DNA of 64,000 nucleotides. Source: Meconema thalassinum. Taxonomy: Eukaryota > Arthropoda > Insecta > Orthoptera > Tettigoniidae. The stretch is from positions 174,416,704 to 174,480,703 of the forward strand of contig OX336389.2 in NCBI GenBank assembly GCA_946902985.2, written 5' to 3'. Under the pieces are notes generated by a model. It was not told where the DNA came from, ran no database searches, and saw only the letters and a list, made by a program, of their open reading frames with translations. Shown here piece after piece: positions 10,500 to 20,310 of the stretch. The translations under genes were made by a program, and so were the position numbers. Each line of letters opens with the position of its first letter. Position 1 is the stretch's first letter.

Positions 10500-10531
10500 T
10501 ATCCAGGAAGGCCATCAGTAGATCTGTTCCA
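10446..10531. repeat. 43-bp tandem duplication inside RT motif A
   Basis: Copy 1 is 10446-10488 and copy 2 is 10489-10531. They are identical as far as I can read and begin TGCTTTCTCAATATCCAGG. Since 43 is not a multiple of 3, it shifts the frame exactly at the RT catalytic motif A of LINE B. Confidence 0.95.
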
Positions 10532-11799
10532 TACTCATAGTGCTGTTCTTGTAACTGCCTTACAGCAAAAATCAAATCCACTGTGGACCTTCCTGCTCTG
10601 AAGCCATGTTGTTCTTCCCTCATCCCTCCTTCTATCCTTGTCCTAATTCTCTTTTCCAAAACTTTCTCGAAGATCTTTGCACAATGACTCATCAGTGTTA
10701 TTCCCCGATAGTTTCTGCAATCTGTTCTACTACCTTTCTTGAAGATCGGGACAATTATTCCTTTTTTCCAGTCCTCTGGGGTCTTCCTTTCCTTCCATGC
10801 TGTCCTCATCACTCGGTACAACCACTGTATCCCCACCTCTCCTGCTGCTCTCACCATCTCCACACTCAACTCATCCACATCCGGTGCCTTCCCTCCTTTC
10901 ATCTTGTTCACTGCATCTTCCACTTCTTTCCATGTTAAGTCCTTTTCTGTTTGCAGTTCATCTTCCTCTTCCCCGATTTCTTCCTCCTCACCATCTTTTC
11001 CATTCGGGTTCAGAAGTTCTTCAAAATATTCTTTCCACATTTTCTTCATAAATTCCCTATTTTCTATCTCCTGTCCCCTTTTGTTCACCATTCTAACATA
11101 ATCCGTAGGATCCTTCCGCCTCTTAGTTTTTACCATCCCATACAGGACCTTTTTTGTACCTTCACTATCCTCCTTCATCATCTTTGTCCACTCTTCCATC
11201 CACTTTCTTCTCTCCTCAGCCACTACTCTCTTCGCCTCCTTCTTTCTTTCCTGGTACTCTTCCCTTGTCTCTACCATCCTATTTTGATACCACCTCCTAA
11301 AGGCTCTATTCTTTTCCCTTACTATATCTTTTGTCTTCTCATTCCACCATGGTGTTTCCTTCCACCTCTTCTTACTACTTGTCCTCCCACATACTGCTTC
11401 TGCTGCACCTACTAGTGTCTTCTTAAATCTAGCCCATTCCTCTTCCACCCCTCTTTCTTCATCTGTTGGAATCCCTTCCTTTACCATTTTGAGGTACTCG
11501 ACCCTTCTATCCCCTTCTTTCAGTTTCCATATCCTTATAAGTCTTTCCTGGTTCTCAGTCCCTTTCTTCTCCTTACTCCCTCTCAGGTTCATTACCAGCA
11601 ATCGATGATCGCTATCCAGGTTCTCCGATGGTATAACCTTGATGTCCGTGATGTTCTTATTTAGTTCTTTCTCATACAGTATATAGTCGACCACCGACTT
11701 CCTGGTCAAGTCATCACTGTACCATGTGATTGTGTGGCTCTCTCTTTTCTTAAACCAGGAGTTCCCAACTAGCAGGCTGTTCCTCTGGCAGAAGTCCAA
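10453..11799 (-). pseudogene. LINE B ORF2, endonuclease end, linker and RT fingers
   Basis: The first visible Met is internal, because readable endonuclease sequence continues upstream to about 11865 (HHYRNEEGKRLLDFCQRN). Contents in order: the end of an AP-like endonuclease with SDHRLLV, the motif that carries its last catalytic Asp-His pair; a long Lys/Glu-rich linker with WWNEKTKD; then RT fingers with GGKAPDVDELSVEMV, PIFKKGSRTDCRNYRGI and EEQHGFRAGRSTVDLIF. RT motif A begins (LLMAFLDIEKA). It then leaves frame into a false ending because of the 43-bp duplication. Without it the protein would continue into 9378-10499. Confidence 0.85.
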
Positions 11800-11865
11800 T
11801 AGTCTCTTTCCTTCCTCATTTCTGTAGTGATGTGATATATCTATATCAAATTCCCCACCTCTTTG

Positions 11866-12079
11866 TTATTGCCATGGAGAAATCAATATGTTGTTAAATT
11901 CAAGCATAGTTTCCAGGCAATTCTTTGCCCCATGATTATGCCTCTAGATCTGATTGGCATTAATAACAAAAGCATTGACATTACCACCATAGACCAGAAA
12001 AAGCACTGCCGGAAGATGGCAGGGTGGGGAATAGAGGAAATTCTAAGTAGTTAAATTATTCATACATGTAAATCTTATG
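11866..12079. other. unassigned stretch beside LINE B
   Basis: A 63-residue plus-strand frame (11863-12054) has no recognisable family. It could be a 5' remnant of LINE B, target DNA, or a separate small insert. Confidence 0.35.
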
Positions 12080-12658
12080 TATGTTAGTATTGTAGGGTTA
12101 AGTAGGACCTACTTACTATATCCCTGCATCTCCATTTCAATATGATTATTCATCATCTCATTGGTATGCCTTGAGAACCGGTACCAATAATTTCCCTATA
12201 TTTCTGCATAAGTTCCTTATCTTGATTCTTTTCAACCCAAAACCACCTGCAAACAAACCTCACTTTCAGCACTTACAGTCTAACTTTGTCAAATTCACAG
12301 CACTCTGTTTCACAAAAAAAAAAAAGCCCCTGAATAATATTTAATTTCATGAATTCTACATCAGTCCTGACCTGGTTCCTCTACCCTCAGATGTGTACCT
12401 CCTTATGCTTCAAGAATGAATTTCCACCAGCAAATTCCATGCTAGACAGAAATCCGGTAAACAATTCCCATTTGCAGCAGCAAATCACATGCTAGACAGA
12501 AATCCAGTAAACATTTCCCTCCCTCATCCCACTTTTCCATCCCCTTCTTATACACCCAATCCAATTTCCTATCTCGGCATTGAAATCCTCCATCACCACC
12601 AAACAATCTCTAGCTTACGGAATCGCTCACCACAGAGTGCCTCATGAAATCTGCCTAC
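12080..12658 (-). pseudogene. LINE A: endonuclease C-terminal half
   Basis: From 12658 down the minus strand reads EALCGERFRKLEI-like sequence (partly in another frame), then VVMEDFNAEIGN near 12560-12600. The latter is the endonuclease 'GDFN' motif with its catalytic Asp and Asn. GNSFLKHKEVHI follows near 12415-12450. Many stops. It contains a local imperfect duplication (about 12425-12535) with ATGCTAGACAGAAATCC in both copies. It continues upstream at 14794 once the Tc1-like element is removed. Confidence 0.7.
12425..12537. repeat. imperfect tandem duplication (about 55 bp unit)
   Basis: ATGCTAGACAGAAATCC occurs near 12440 and again near 12491, each followed by a GTAAACA(A/T)TTCCC segment. 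It lies within LINE A and adds to its decay. Confidence 0.75.
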
Positions 12659-12920
12659 TACACTGACCGGTAAAAAAAGTGGAACACACTAATTTTTTAT
12701 GTAATTTCTTAAATTATTCCACTAAAATGTATTGGTTTTCCAATATTTGCATTATTCATGTAAATTTTAGATGGTTGACTACAGAAAATACCAAAACATG
12801 TTTTACAACACGCTTTAACTCACAAATTTCGTGACATTTTGCAAATCATACAATTTTCTATTTTTTAGTAATGTTCTTTTGGGCTGGTTTTTATCAAACG
12901 TATTGCCAAACAAAACAGTA

Positions 12921-14425
12921 TTAATGTTTGCACTGCACTGCACGAGAACACTGGTCACTAAAACGAGTGTTTCCACCCTTAGCGTCTCTGACAGCTTGTA
13001 AACGCTCAGGCATACTGTACTGTTCACAACTCGTCGAATGGCATCTGCCGGGATGCGATCCCATTCCTCCAGCAGCGATGTTCTCAGTTGTGCCAAGGTG
13101 GTGTGGTCACGCTGTCTGACGTTCCTTCCAAGCATATCCCATACATGTTCGATGGGGTTCAAGTCAGGACTACGAGCTGGCCAGTCCAGGGTTTGAATCC
13201 CCACTTCCTGCAGATATTGATGATGATGATAATTGTTGTTTTAAGGGGCCTAACATCGAGGTTATCGGCCCCTAATGAAATGAAATGGCGTGAAATGAAA
13301 GGATGTAGATAAAAACAGCTCACTGCCTTGGATGAAACGAAAATGGTGTTTATAAAACTGACAGTGAGCCCCAAAAAGTATGCCTTATTTGAATAAAAAG
13401 AAGAAAAGGTGGATGGTAAAAAAGAATAAAACAAATAAGGCATAGTGAACAATAAAACAGATGAACACAATAAAAAACATAAGACAGACTTAACCTGAAT
13501 TAAAAGTCGTAACTACACATTAAAACTTAAAAAAGTAACCACTCTCCCTCATGAACCGGATGAAGAGGTCTACTGACGGCCCGTCATCACGGAGAATAAG
13601 AGAGAGGGTATTAGGCAGTTTAAGAGTCCTTCGCAGATCGGCCAGATCCACACACTCCTGCAGATATTGTACAACACAGCGAGCAGTATGAGGGCGGGCA
13701 TTATCCTGCATCAGCATGAAATTCTGACCTATGAAAGGTGCAAAGGGCATCACATGGTTCATCAGGATCTCTTTGATGTACCTTTGGGAATTGAGCGTCG
13801 CGTGATCGATGCACATCAACTCAATGTGGGCCATAACGTTGATGCCACCCCTTACCATAACCGAGCCACCTCCAAATGGAGTCCTGGAGGAGAAAACAAC
13901 AGGGCTGTACCTCTCTCTGCGCCTTCTCCACACTCTTTCCCTTCCATCAGGAGATCTAAGATTAAAGCGACTCTCGTCAGTGAAGAGAACAGAGGCCCAC
14001 TGCTCATGGGTCCATCCCAGATGCTGCCTTGCGAAGAGAAGACGCGTCTCGCAGTGATGTCGTTCGAGTATGGGTCCACGTGCAGGTCTCCTGGAAGAAA
14101 GATGAGCTTCTTCAAACCTTCTTCTTACTGTTCACTCACTCACTCTCACATTTCTGACATTTTCCAGTGGATTTCGTGCCTGGACTGCTGTGGTATGGCG
14201 ATCACGCAGAACTTGCAGGGTGAGAAATCTGTCATCCCTGGCACTTGTGGATCTTCTACAGTAGGACCCTAGTCTCCTGTCGTAAGTTTGGAGTTCTCTG
14301 TAACGTTGCACTGCACGGTGAATGCTACCGAGAGATGATCCAATGACCTCAGCAACATAACGGAAGCTGTAGCCATCCTCCACCAATGCAACTGCCTGTG
14401 CAGCTCCTTCACGGCTAAGAGGCAC
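12921..14425 (-). pseudogene. Tc1-like transposase (DD34E intact), disrupted by stop, 5-bp duplication and LINE
   Basis: It starts MPLSREGAAQAVALVEDGYS with a helix-turn-helix (RYVAEVIGSSLGSIHRAVQR), then a GRPR-hook-like SYCRRSTSARDDRF region. An in-frame TGA follows VRVSE. The catalytic core then reads SVLFTDESRFNL (first Asp), MLMQDNARPHTA (second Asp) and, beyond the nested LINE, SPDLNPIEHVWD (Glu). All three catalytic residues are intact. A 5-bp duplication (ACAGT) after VVNS shifts the last 30 or so codons, whose corrected stop falls at 12921-12923. Lesions are few, so this is a relatively young copy. Confidence 0.85.
13220..13655 (-). mobile_element. LINE C, severely 5'-truncated, inside the Tc1-like transposase
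   Basis: Flanked by a perfect 14-bp duplication TCCTGCAGATATTG (13206-13219, 13656-13669). Removing one copy plus the insert restores the transposase reading between VVQYLQE and VGIQTLDW. On the minus strand it begins with the end of a LINE ORF (PSVDLFIRFMRESGYFFKF, stop near 13520). An AT-rich 3' UTR follows and ends in a GGCCCC-containing block and an ATCATCAT tail. The C-terminal pattern resembles jockey/I-type LINEs with an RNase H region. That class assignment is tentative. Confidence 0.88.
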
Positions 14426-14793
14426 GTTTTAGTGTGAACTGTACATGGATAACTTGCTGAAATGAATGACAATGGTTCACATGTGTTCAACAAATGCCAG
14501 TTGTTATCCCTAGAACAACAATAAGCAAGGGGCAACACTCATAAACCGTAAACGCTTACAGTGCGCTTCCTGCCATAAAACCATTAAGATAGGCTCATCG
14601 AAGACCGGGGGTAATTGGTGGTAATAAACCACCCTAAGAAATGTCATATTATCAATTTCTATTAACGGATGTTTCAGATGTTTGTTCTAATGCGTGAAAA
14701 GCTTTTAAAATGTGATTAATTTTTTTCATGGCTAATTTTATACTATTTATATTACTTTTTTTAACTGTTCCACTTTTTTTGCCGGTCAGTGTA

Positions 14794-15180
14794 CATCCTG
14801 TTTCGAACATATAGCCTACATGGAGCATACACTGAAATAATCTTGACCCAAATTCCTGAGATCTTTAAACCTATCCACACTAATCGTTCATTCACATACC
14901 TTGCAGAAACTGTTATATTCTACAGTTTTCTTAACATAAAGCCCTACTCCCACTTTGCCCTACCTCCTTTTATACCTGACAGCTAATTCTATTTTCTTCC
15001 TCCTGTCAATATTAATAGCTCCCCATCGAATGTCAGTTTCATTGCCTATTCCAAGGAGTCCCTCATCCGTCATTCTGGGAGTGTCAGTCCAAGGCGAGCA
15101 GTCTGCGACAACAGACGCCGTATAGGACTCAGGGTTCAAATACTGGCTAGGTTTACAAACCTTATTGAACTCCATTGTAT
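14794..15180 (-). pseudogene. LINE A: endonuclease N-terminal half
   Basis: Minus-strand segments include GVGLYVKKTVEYNSF and LVWIGLKISGIWVKIISVYA, the latter the endonuclease region just before the conserved 'YAP'. Stops intervene. Upstream of 15000 the match fades, and a 72-residue frame (15175-14960) cannot be placed. The true 5' end of LINE A is not identified. Confidence 0.6.
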
Positions 15181-15369
15181 TGTATCATATGTGTACTCAC
15201 TACATTGACGAGCTAACCACATTACAATAGGCCACCAGTTTAAATAGGAGCGGTTGAATTGAAATCATAAATTTAAAAATAATGTAAACAACATCATACA
15301 TGAAGTTTGTCACAATAATAAGTCAATAGATTGCAGGTTAACATACTGAAAGTACATTAATTATAATGC

Positions 15370-16380
15370 AACAACCACAGAAATGCTTCAGATCCACTGT
15401 GCAATAATATCTGTAACTTAAATAACATTGACACGTTAGCTTACGGGAGATTCTCCAGAAAAGGGCAGATTTCAGTCCTCGTAGGATTTTAAACATATTT
15501 TTTAAATATTATTTAATATTTTTATTGCTTACTATAATAGTAATAGTGTCTTAATATATTTTTAATTTGGTTTAAAACTTAAATCTAACACCATTTTAAA
15601 TTAGTTTTATGGTTTAAACCTCAACTCCGTGACTGTCCCCTCCCATGATTTCAAATGTCTTTTTCAAAAAACAAAACAAAAAAACTAAATAAGTTGAATA
15701 TTTAAAAAGTTATTTTTCAAAATAATAAAATATAAAACAAGGGCAGTTCTCAAATCCGTTACCACTGATTATATTTCAAAGAATATTACTCACGGGTAGC
15801 ACCTGACCCTTTTCTTCACTAAACATAGAGAAGGCAGCTATTTTGTGACTGAATCGAGAAGCTGTGTGTTTTTGTGAAGTAAAGATCAAAGAAAAATGAA
15901 GTGTTTACTCTTTATTTTGATGTATATTAGGCCTTTGTTTGTAATAAAAATGCCTTCTTTAAAAAAATCTCAACTCCGTTACTTTCGCCTCAGTTACCAA
16001 CAAAAATAAACAAAGATTTTTGAAATTTAAAAAAAAATTGCAGAACCATTTATAAAATAGGATTATACAGTACATACTGTGCCCCATAAAAATTATAACA
16101 TAAAAATATGAAAATTTTGGATTATTATTTCTTTTCAATCAAATCTCCCCTTTTCTGGAGAATGACCCTTACACAAGTTTTTACAAACTTTTGCATTCTA
16201 AATAAAATAAAATAATATATATATATTTGTGCTTATGTGTAATACATAATCATCATACCTGATCAAAGCCAAAGTGAGCAGGATTTGATGATCATGTGAC
16301 GATTGAAACATGTCATCCAATTAAGCATACATAAAAGCGTGTTATTTTGTGATAAATCTCTCATGTAATATTTCTTTCAG
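15370..16380 (+). repeat. dispersed repeat R, copy 1, split by a MITE
   Basis: 15370-15444 and 16173-16380 together match 30560-30735 plus 34045-34092. Shared wording includes ATATTTGTGC.TA.GTGTAAT and ACATAAAAGCGTGTTA, ending in a TTTCTTTCAG tract that resembles a splice acceptor. In this copy the repeat is interrupted by the element at 15445-16168. I do not recognise the family. Confidence 0.65.
15445..16168. mobile_element. MITE-like element, 724 bp
   Basis: Terminal inverted repeats of about 28 bp with three mismatches share a core ATTCTCCAGAAAAGGG at both ends, with GGG..CCC tips. TTAC flanks both ends (15441-15444, 16169-16172). The interior is very AT-rich and has no transposase. A phrase AACTCCGT.ACT recurs inside (near 15627 and 15971). 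GGG/CCC tips with a short TTA-type duplication suggest a PIF/Harbinger-like non-autonomous element, but this is not certain. The comparison with repeat copy 2 confirms it as an insertion. Confidence 0.75.
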
Positions 16381-16489
16381 GTTAGGGTACTTAAATACTT
16401 GCTTTCCCGCCTAATGCAACTGGGCACAATTTGTGTTGACCGACTGGAAAACTTTCTAATAATAGAACTAAGCAACTCAAAAAATTGGC

Positions 16490-16655
16490 TTCTAATACTT
16501 CAATAGATTCAGTGTTGAACGAATTGAAAGTAAGAGGTGTAGAGGCGGACGAGGCCCCTGTGCTAACTGCTAATACGGGATCATGGAGGCGACTTGCTCG
16601 CAACAGAGGCTTGCAGACTAGACTGGACGCTGAATGGCAAAACGGTCTCAAATGA
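16490..16655 (+). pseudogene. 3' end of a LINE A-family copy
   Basis: The plus strand encodes VRGVEADEAPVLTANTGSWR and then RLARNRGLQTRLDAEW. At DNA level it closely parallels the minus-strand end of LINE A (5060-5160): GAGGCC, ATCATGGAG and TAGACTAGACTG are shared. Only the last 50 or so codons and the 3' tail are present. Confidence 0.7.
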
Positions 16656-16874
16656 AAATCTATATAACGTATGCATACCAATCCATACCGGTACATATGG
16701 TCCTACCTTATAAGTAATTTTAGTTATTGTAGCTCTAAAACATAGAAAGTTACTTATTTTTAAATTATGTTTTATTAGGATGGCTGCTGCGTATATCCAG
16801 TGTGATAAAATTTATTACCACCGCTATAGAGGCGTCTTATAGGTAAAACTCCTTTCCTACCAATACATAATAAC

Positions 16875-17723
16875 TAGGGCTCGGATTTTTAGGTAAATAA
16901 ATATTTTTTTATGTAAATACATATTTTAAGCAAGTTTTCTATAAATACATAAATTCCTGTTTTTTCACTTATTAGCACATAAAATGACATAATATTTACA
17001 TTCTTTAAAATCAATATGCTAGATCTTTCAGTTTATTGCCTTTTTTGTTCTGTGTTACTTCAACGGGAAAGAACCTGTGAGCTATCTAATCTTCATGCAG
17101 AGCGTATGTCAGCTTGCAACTGTGTTATTCTTAACTTGTCGTCCTGTCCCACTCACTGCGGAAGCCAGGGATTTCCTTGTCTCCATAGCCATATTGCACC
17201 ATGTGCTAGGACCCCCCCAAGCTACCTGGAACCAGTGTCACTTACAAGCACTTCATTTCTGGCACTGTGAAGTGTAAGGCAGTTCTACGATGCATAAAGT
17301 AAAAACAACTACAAGTTATCGTCTGTTGCAGAGTTTAAAGATAATTTTACTTCTGATGGGGGCGTTTTGTTCTGCCAACCACGTGGGAAAGCAATCAAGG
17401 CTGAACAGCGATCTCAAGTTACACAACACCTCAAGGGCAAGAAACATATTGCCGCAGTTTCGCGCCTTCAGTGTTTCGCGATAATCGTCTGTCATTTGTG
17501 ATGGACAACCTGAAGATGTATCTCGTTGTGTATTGTAATTCTTCAGTAATCAGTGAGACATAGCATTAATTGCATTCGTGAGTACTGCATATTGTTTATA
17601 TTCACATTAACAAACTAAATTATAATTAAATATTTTTACTTTTTTGTCACATATTTCAAGTATTTTTAATACATAAAAAATAAATATTTTCCCGATTTTT
17701 AGTACCTAAAAATCCGAGCCCTA
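16875..17723 (+). mobile_element. non-autonomous hAT element with a BED-finger remnant
   Basis: A 21-bp perfect terminal inverted repeat beginning TAGGGCTCGGATTTTTAGGT at 16875 is mirrored at the end (17703-17723). A perfect 8-bp duplication ATAATAAC (16867-16874, 17724-17731) is diagnostic of the hAT superfamily. At 849 bp it is too short for a full transposase. A plus-strand segment (about 17330-17450) encodes SDGGVLFCQPRGKAIKAEQR and QVTQHLKGKKHI, a decayed BED-type zinc finger in which the second Cys appears lost. It sits in the tail of the SINE at 17732-18019. Confidence 0.88.
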
Positions 17724-17731
17724 ATAATAAC

Positions 17732-18019
17732 CCCTGGCACTACAGACCATGAAGGGCCTAGGCCTACCAAGCGACCACTGCCCAGCCATTTGACCTGCAG
17801 ATATTGGGGTGACGCATGATCAGCGCACCTGGTCCCCTTGGCCGTTAATCTTGGCTTTCATGATCGGGGCGCTGTCTCACAGTCAGACAGCAACTCAATT
17901 CTCCTCACGAGGATGTGTGCACCCCGTTCCAGCCCTCACGTCAGTTTCTATAATCCCTGACGGAGCCGGGAATCGAACCCGCGGCCTCTGGGTGAGAGGC
18001 AGGCGCGCTACCCCGACAC
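17732..18019 (-). mobile_element. tRNA-derived SINE (family III)
   Basis: Minus strand: tRNA-like head with an A-box-like GGTGTCGGGGTAGCGCG near 18010-18025 and a B box GGGTTCGATTCCC near 17965-17985. The body runs to about 17732 and the tail GTTATTAT was split by the hAT element. Candidate long duplications with two mismatches (CTTTCCTACCAA near 16852, CTTTTCTACCAA near 18034) flank the SINE plus hAT unit. So the SINE landed first and hAT second. Confidence 0.75.
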
Positions 18020-18644
18020 CATGGGGCCAATCCCTTTTCTACCAAGGTTCGTCTTAATTGAGCAACTATCTTCCGGGTTACTAATTTGGATATTTTAATA
18101 GTACTTAGTCGCCACTCTTTTACCCTAGCCATACAAGGCCACATATACAGTCCTATCCTGTCACTAATTTTCATCACTGTAGCTCATAAGTGTTGCAAAT
18201 GGTTTATTTTCGTATTTTATTATTTCAAGATGGCGGCTGCACGTAATGTATACTCTCATATAGTCATCACATTTTTTAACAGAGTGCTTATGTATGGGAC
18301 TATCGGAATGGCAAGTAACAGTACCGTACTGTAAACATTATTGATTCATTGGAACATAAGTTATGGATTACAACATTTGCACGATTCACATGGCCACCAT
18401 ATTAACTTATTTGGCGGATGACGTGATAGTTAGGGCCAGGGATATGCTTACATGAAGATTTATTTTTCCAAAACTTGGTATAGGCCTGATTAGTTTAGTA
18501 ATAATTCGACTTAAGCTTTGATTGCTCAGGTGGCCAACATTTTGTTTTCATGAAGATGGCAGCGTTATGAAACATTACACTAAGGTGCCATTTACGGGAC
18601 CAGTATAGGGCTAGTAAAGATGAGGATAAATATTTTATAAATAT

Positions 18645-19490
18645 CAGCTATGCCAAAAAGAGGATGTGTATCGGGATCTTTACCAGACCTCCATTTACTA
18701 GTGCTACCTCTGTATCAAATAATGTTCAATTCGGTTTCGTCCTGTTTCAATTGACAGGTGGGGACAGATATACACATGGACAATTGGCCCGTGTAGATCT
18801 CATAAACCTACTTTCATTTTTACAAAATTCAAAAGTAGACTAAAATTGAGAAGCCATTTCTTCAGTGTTGTCCTGTTACAGTCTATGTAAAGTATTTCAG
18901 ATTGTCAATACGTGCACAATTTATAAGTGCGTCATTTTATTTCAGGTACAACATTAGCCACAGTAGACAATTGGGCTCTCTTAAACATACTGATCAACTG
19001 AAGATCATTTTACACAGAGCCATATAATAGGTCAAGACTTATTACCTTAAAATATCTTTCCTTCTTTCATTCATTAACATTCACTTAATTTCTCATCAAC
19101 TCCTGTGGAAGTTGATATCAGGAAGAGCACTCAGCTGTAAAAACCTATCACAGGAATCTCCTCTCACCTATCCCCCAACCATGTAGAAACGTACACATTA
19201 TAATGCATAGAATAGAGTACTGACTACTCCACAGGCCTAATAAAGACAGCATTTTGGTTGTGTGAATAAGCTACACGTCAACCTTCAAAATAATCGGTGA
19301 GGCACTTGAATATACCACACTAGTGGTGGACTCAGGATTGCTAACTGACTAAAGTAGCACCCAAATGCCAAGAGCTAGCACATATGTCTACCCCTGTGGC
19401 ATATGATTTTTATGGTTGTTTGCCCTTCCTGATGCCAACATCATGCAAGGAGCTAATGAGAAATGTAATGAATTAAAATGAAACTGGGCA
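18645..19490. other. no recognisable feature
   Basis: AT-rich sequence. A segment near 19380-19460 (TTTGCCCTTCCTGATGCC) reads like part of a dispersed repeat, but no partner lies in this window. Confidence 0.35.
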
Positions 19491-19494
19491 AGGA

Positions 19495-19745
19495 GATGAG
19501 ATGGCCCATTAGAAGGTATCGCCCCGGCATCTGCCTGGAGTTGAAAATGGGAAACCACGAAAAACTACTTCCAGGATGGCCGAGGTAGGAATCAAACCCG
19601 CTTCTTCACAGTTTTGCCTCACAGGGCTGAGTGTACCACGTTCCAACGCTAAGTCGAGAATTAAATTTCTTGGCAGAGCCGGAATTCGAATCTGGGCCTC
19701 CGCGGTGACAGCCAAGAATACTAATCACCACGCAGCAAGGCGGAG
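19495..19745 (-). mobile_element. tRNA-derived SINE (family IV)
   Basis: On the minus strand a B-box-like AGATTCGAATTCC lies near 19690. A second tRNA-like GGGTTTGATTCC lies near 19600, giving a dimeric appearance. The core words GTAGTTTTTCGTGGTTTCCC and CCAGGCAGATGCCGGGG are close to the body of the SINE at 54914-55237 (ATGTGGTTTCCC, CCAGGCAAATGCCGGGG). The two families therefore share a central domain. Ends are approximate. Confidence 0.65.
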
Positions 19746-20051
19746 AGATATCTGAGTGGTTTAAGAAGTCTTGGCCCTCGACCATTCATATGCATCCTAG
19801 AGCCTACCCAGTATTGCACTACCATTCTGTTTTGAACCATACATCATATCTTCGAGTAAAAGACAGAAGATACCACTTTCAGGGGCCGATAAACTTGATA
19901 TTAGACCTTTTAAAATTATCATAGCCTACCACTGAATTACTTGAAAGCATCAGAATATGATGCAAGCTATTCGAGGATGTCTATACACACATTTAGGCCT
20001 AAAAAGAAAATCACAACATTCAAAGATGTACCATAAAGTACATTCTTGGCC

Positions 20052-20127
20052 AAGATCCACCCAACCAACAGTCATATTCAAACAACAATAAGATCCACCC
20101 AACCAACAGTCATATTCAAACAACAAT
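20052..20127. repeat. 38-bp tandem duplication
   Basis: Two perfect copies, 20052-20089 and 20090-20127, each beginning AAGATCCACCCAACCAACAG. They look recent because no differences are visible. Confidence 0.95.
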
Positions 20128-20189
20128 ACTCCACTACTAGCCGTTACCCATTATTTCAAGCCTCTCCCTCATTCCACTGCTGACCAAGG

Positions 20190-20310
20190 AAAGGAGCAGA
20201 ACCCTTGATAATGCCGGACGCAGTTTCCGGTGAAACGTCGGGAGATATCCTGTCTGGACCACGGCCTACAAGCCCGAAAAACTTGTATTTAAAACTAAGT
20301 TAGTCTAGTA
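20190..20310 (+). mobile_element. probable Penelope-like element terminal segment
   Basis: Contains GGTGAAACGTCGGGAGATAT and CACGGCCTACAAGCCCG. In my experience these phrases are typical of Penelope-like element ends, although I cannot verify that here. It lies 800 bp upstream of a GIY-YIG nuclease fragment on the same strand, which supports the call. The RT domain is absent between them. Confidence 0.45.

Larger units (their letters stand above)
9366..11865 (-). mobile_element. LINE B, 5'-truncated non-LTR retrotransposon
   Basis: A minus-strand LINE running from the C-terminal part of its endonuclease (near 11865) to an (ATG)n tail that reads as TCATCATCATCAT on the plus strand at 9366-9380. 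ORF2 is open in two long overlapping frames broken only at a 43-bp tandem duplication. It is much better preserved than the flanking LINE A, so it is probably younger. The N-terminal half of the endonuclease is missing. No target-site duplication was confirmed. Confidence 0.85.
12661..14791 (-). mobile_element. Tc1-like DNA transposon inserted in LINE A endonuclease
   Basis: A 26-bp terminal inverted repeat with one mismatch begins CACTGACCGGTAAAAAAAGT at 12661. It is mirrored at the right end, which finishes TTGCCGGTCAGTG at 14791. TA flanks both ends (12659-12660, 14792-14793). Length is 2,131 bp, of which 436 bp plus a 14-bp duplication is a nested LINE fragment. That gives an original element of about 1.68 kb. 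The transposase is on the minus strand. Confidence 0.92.
16690..18640. repeat. diverged tandem units of about 300 bp, interrupted by a SINE and a hAT element
   Basis: Three units share a phrase near 16780 (AGGATGGCTGCTGCG), 18230 (AAGATGGCGGCTGCAC) and 18555 (AAGATGGCAGCG), with similar AT-rich flanks. Taking out the SINE (about 290 bp) and hAT (849 bp), units 1 and 2 lie about 300 bp apart, like units 2 and 3 (325 bp). Divergence is high. Confidence 0.5.

Noticed and set aside
9868..11415. Several long plus-strand open frames (up to 217 codons)
   Set aside because: They are antisense to LINE B ORF2, are Ser/Leu/Pro/Phe-rich in the way of reverse-strand shadows, and have no domain.
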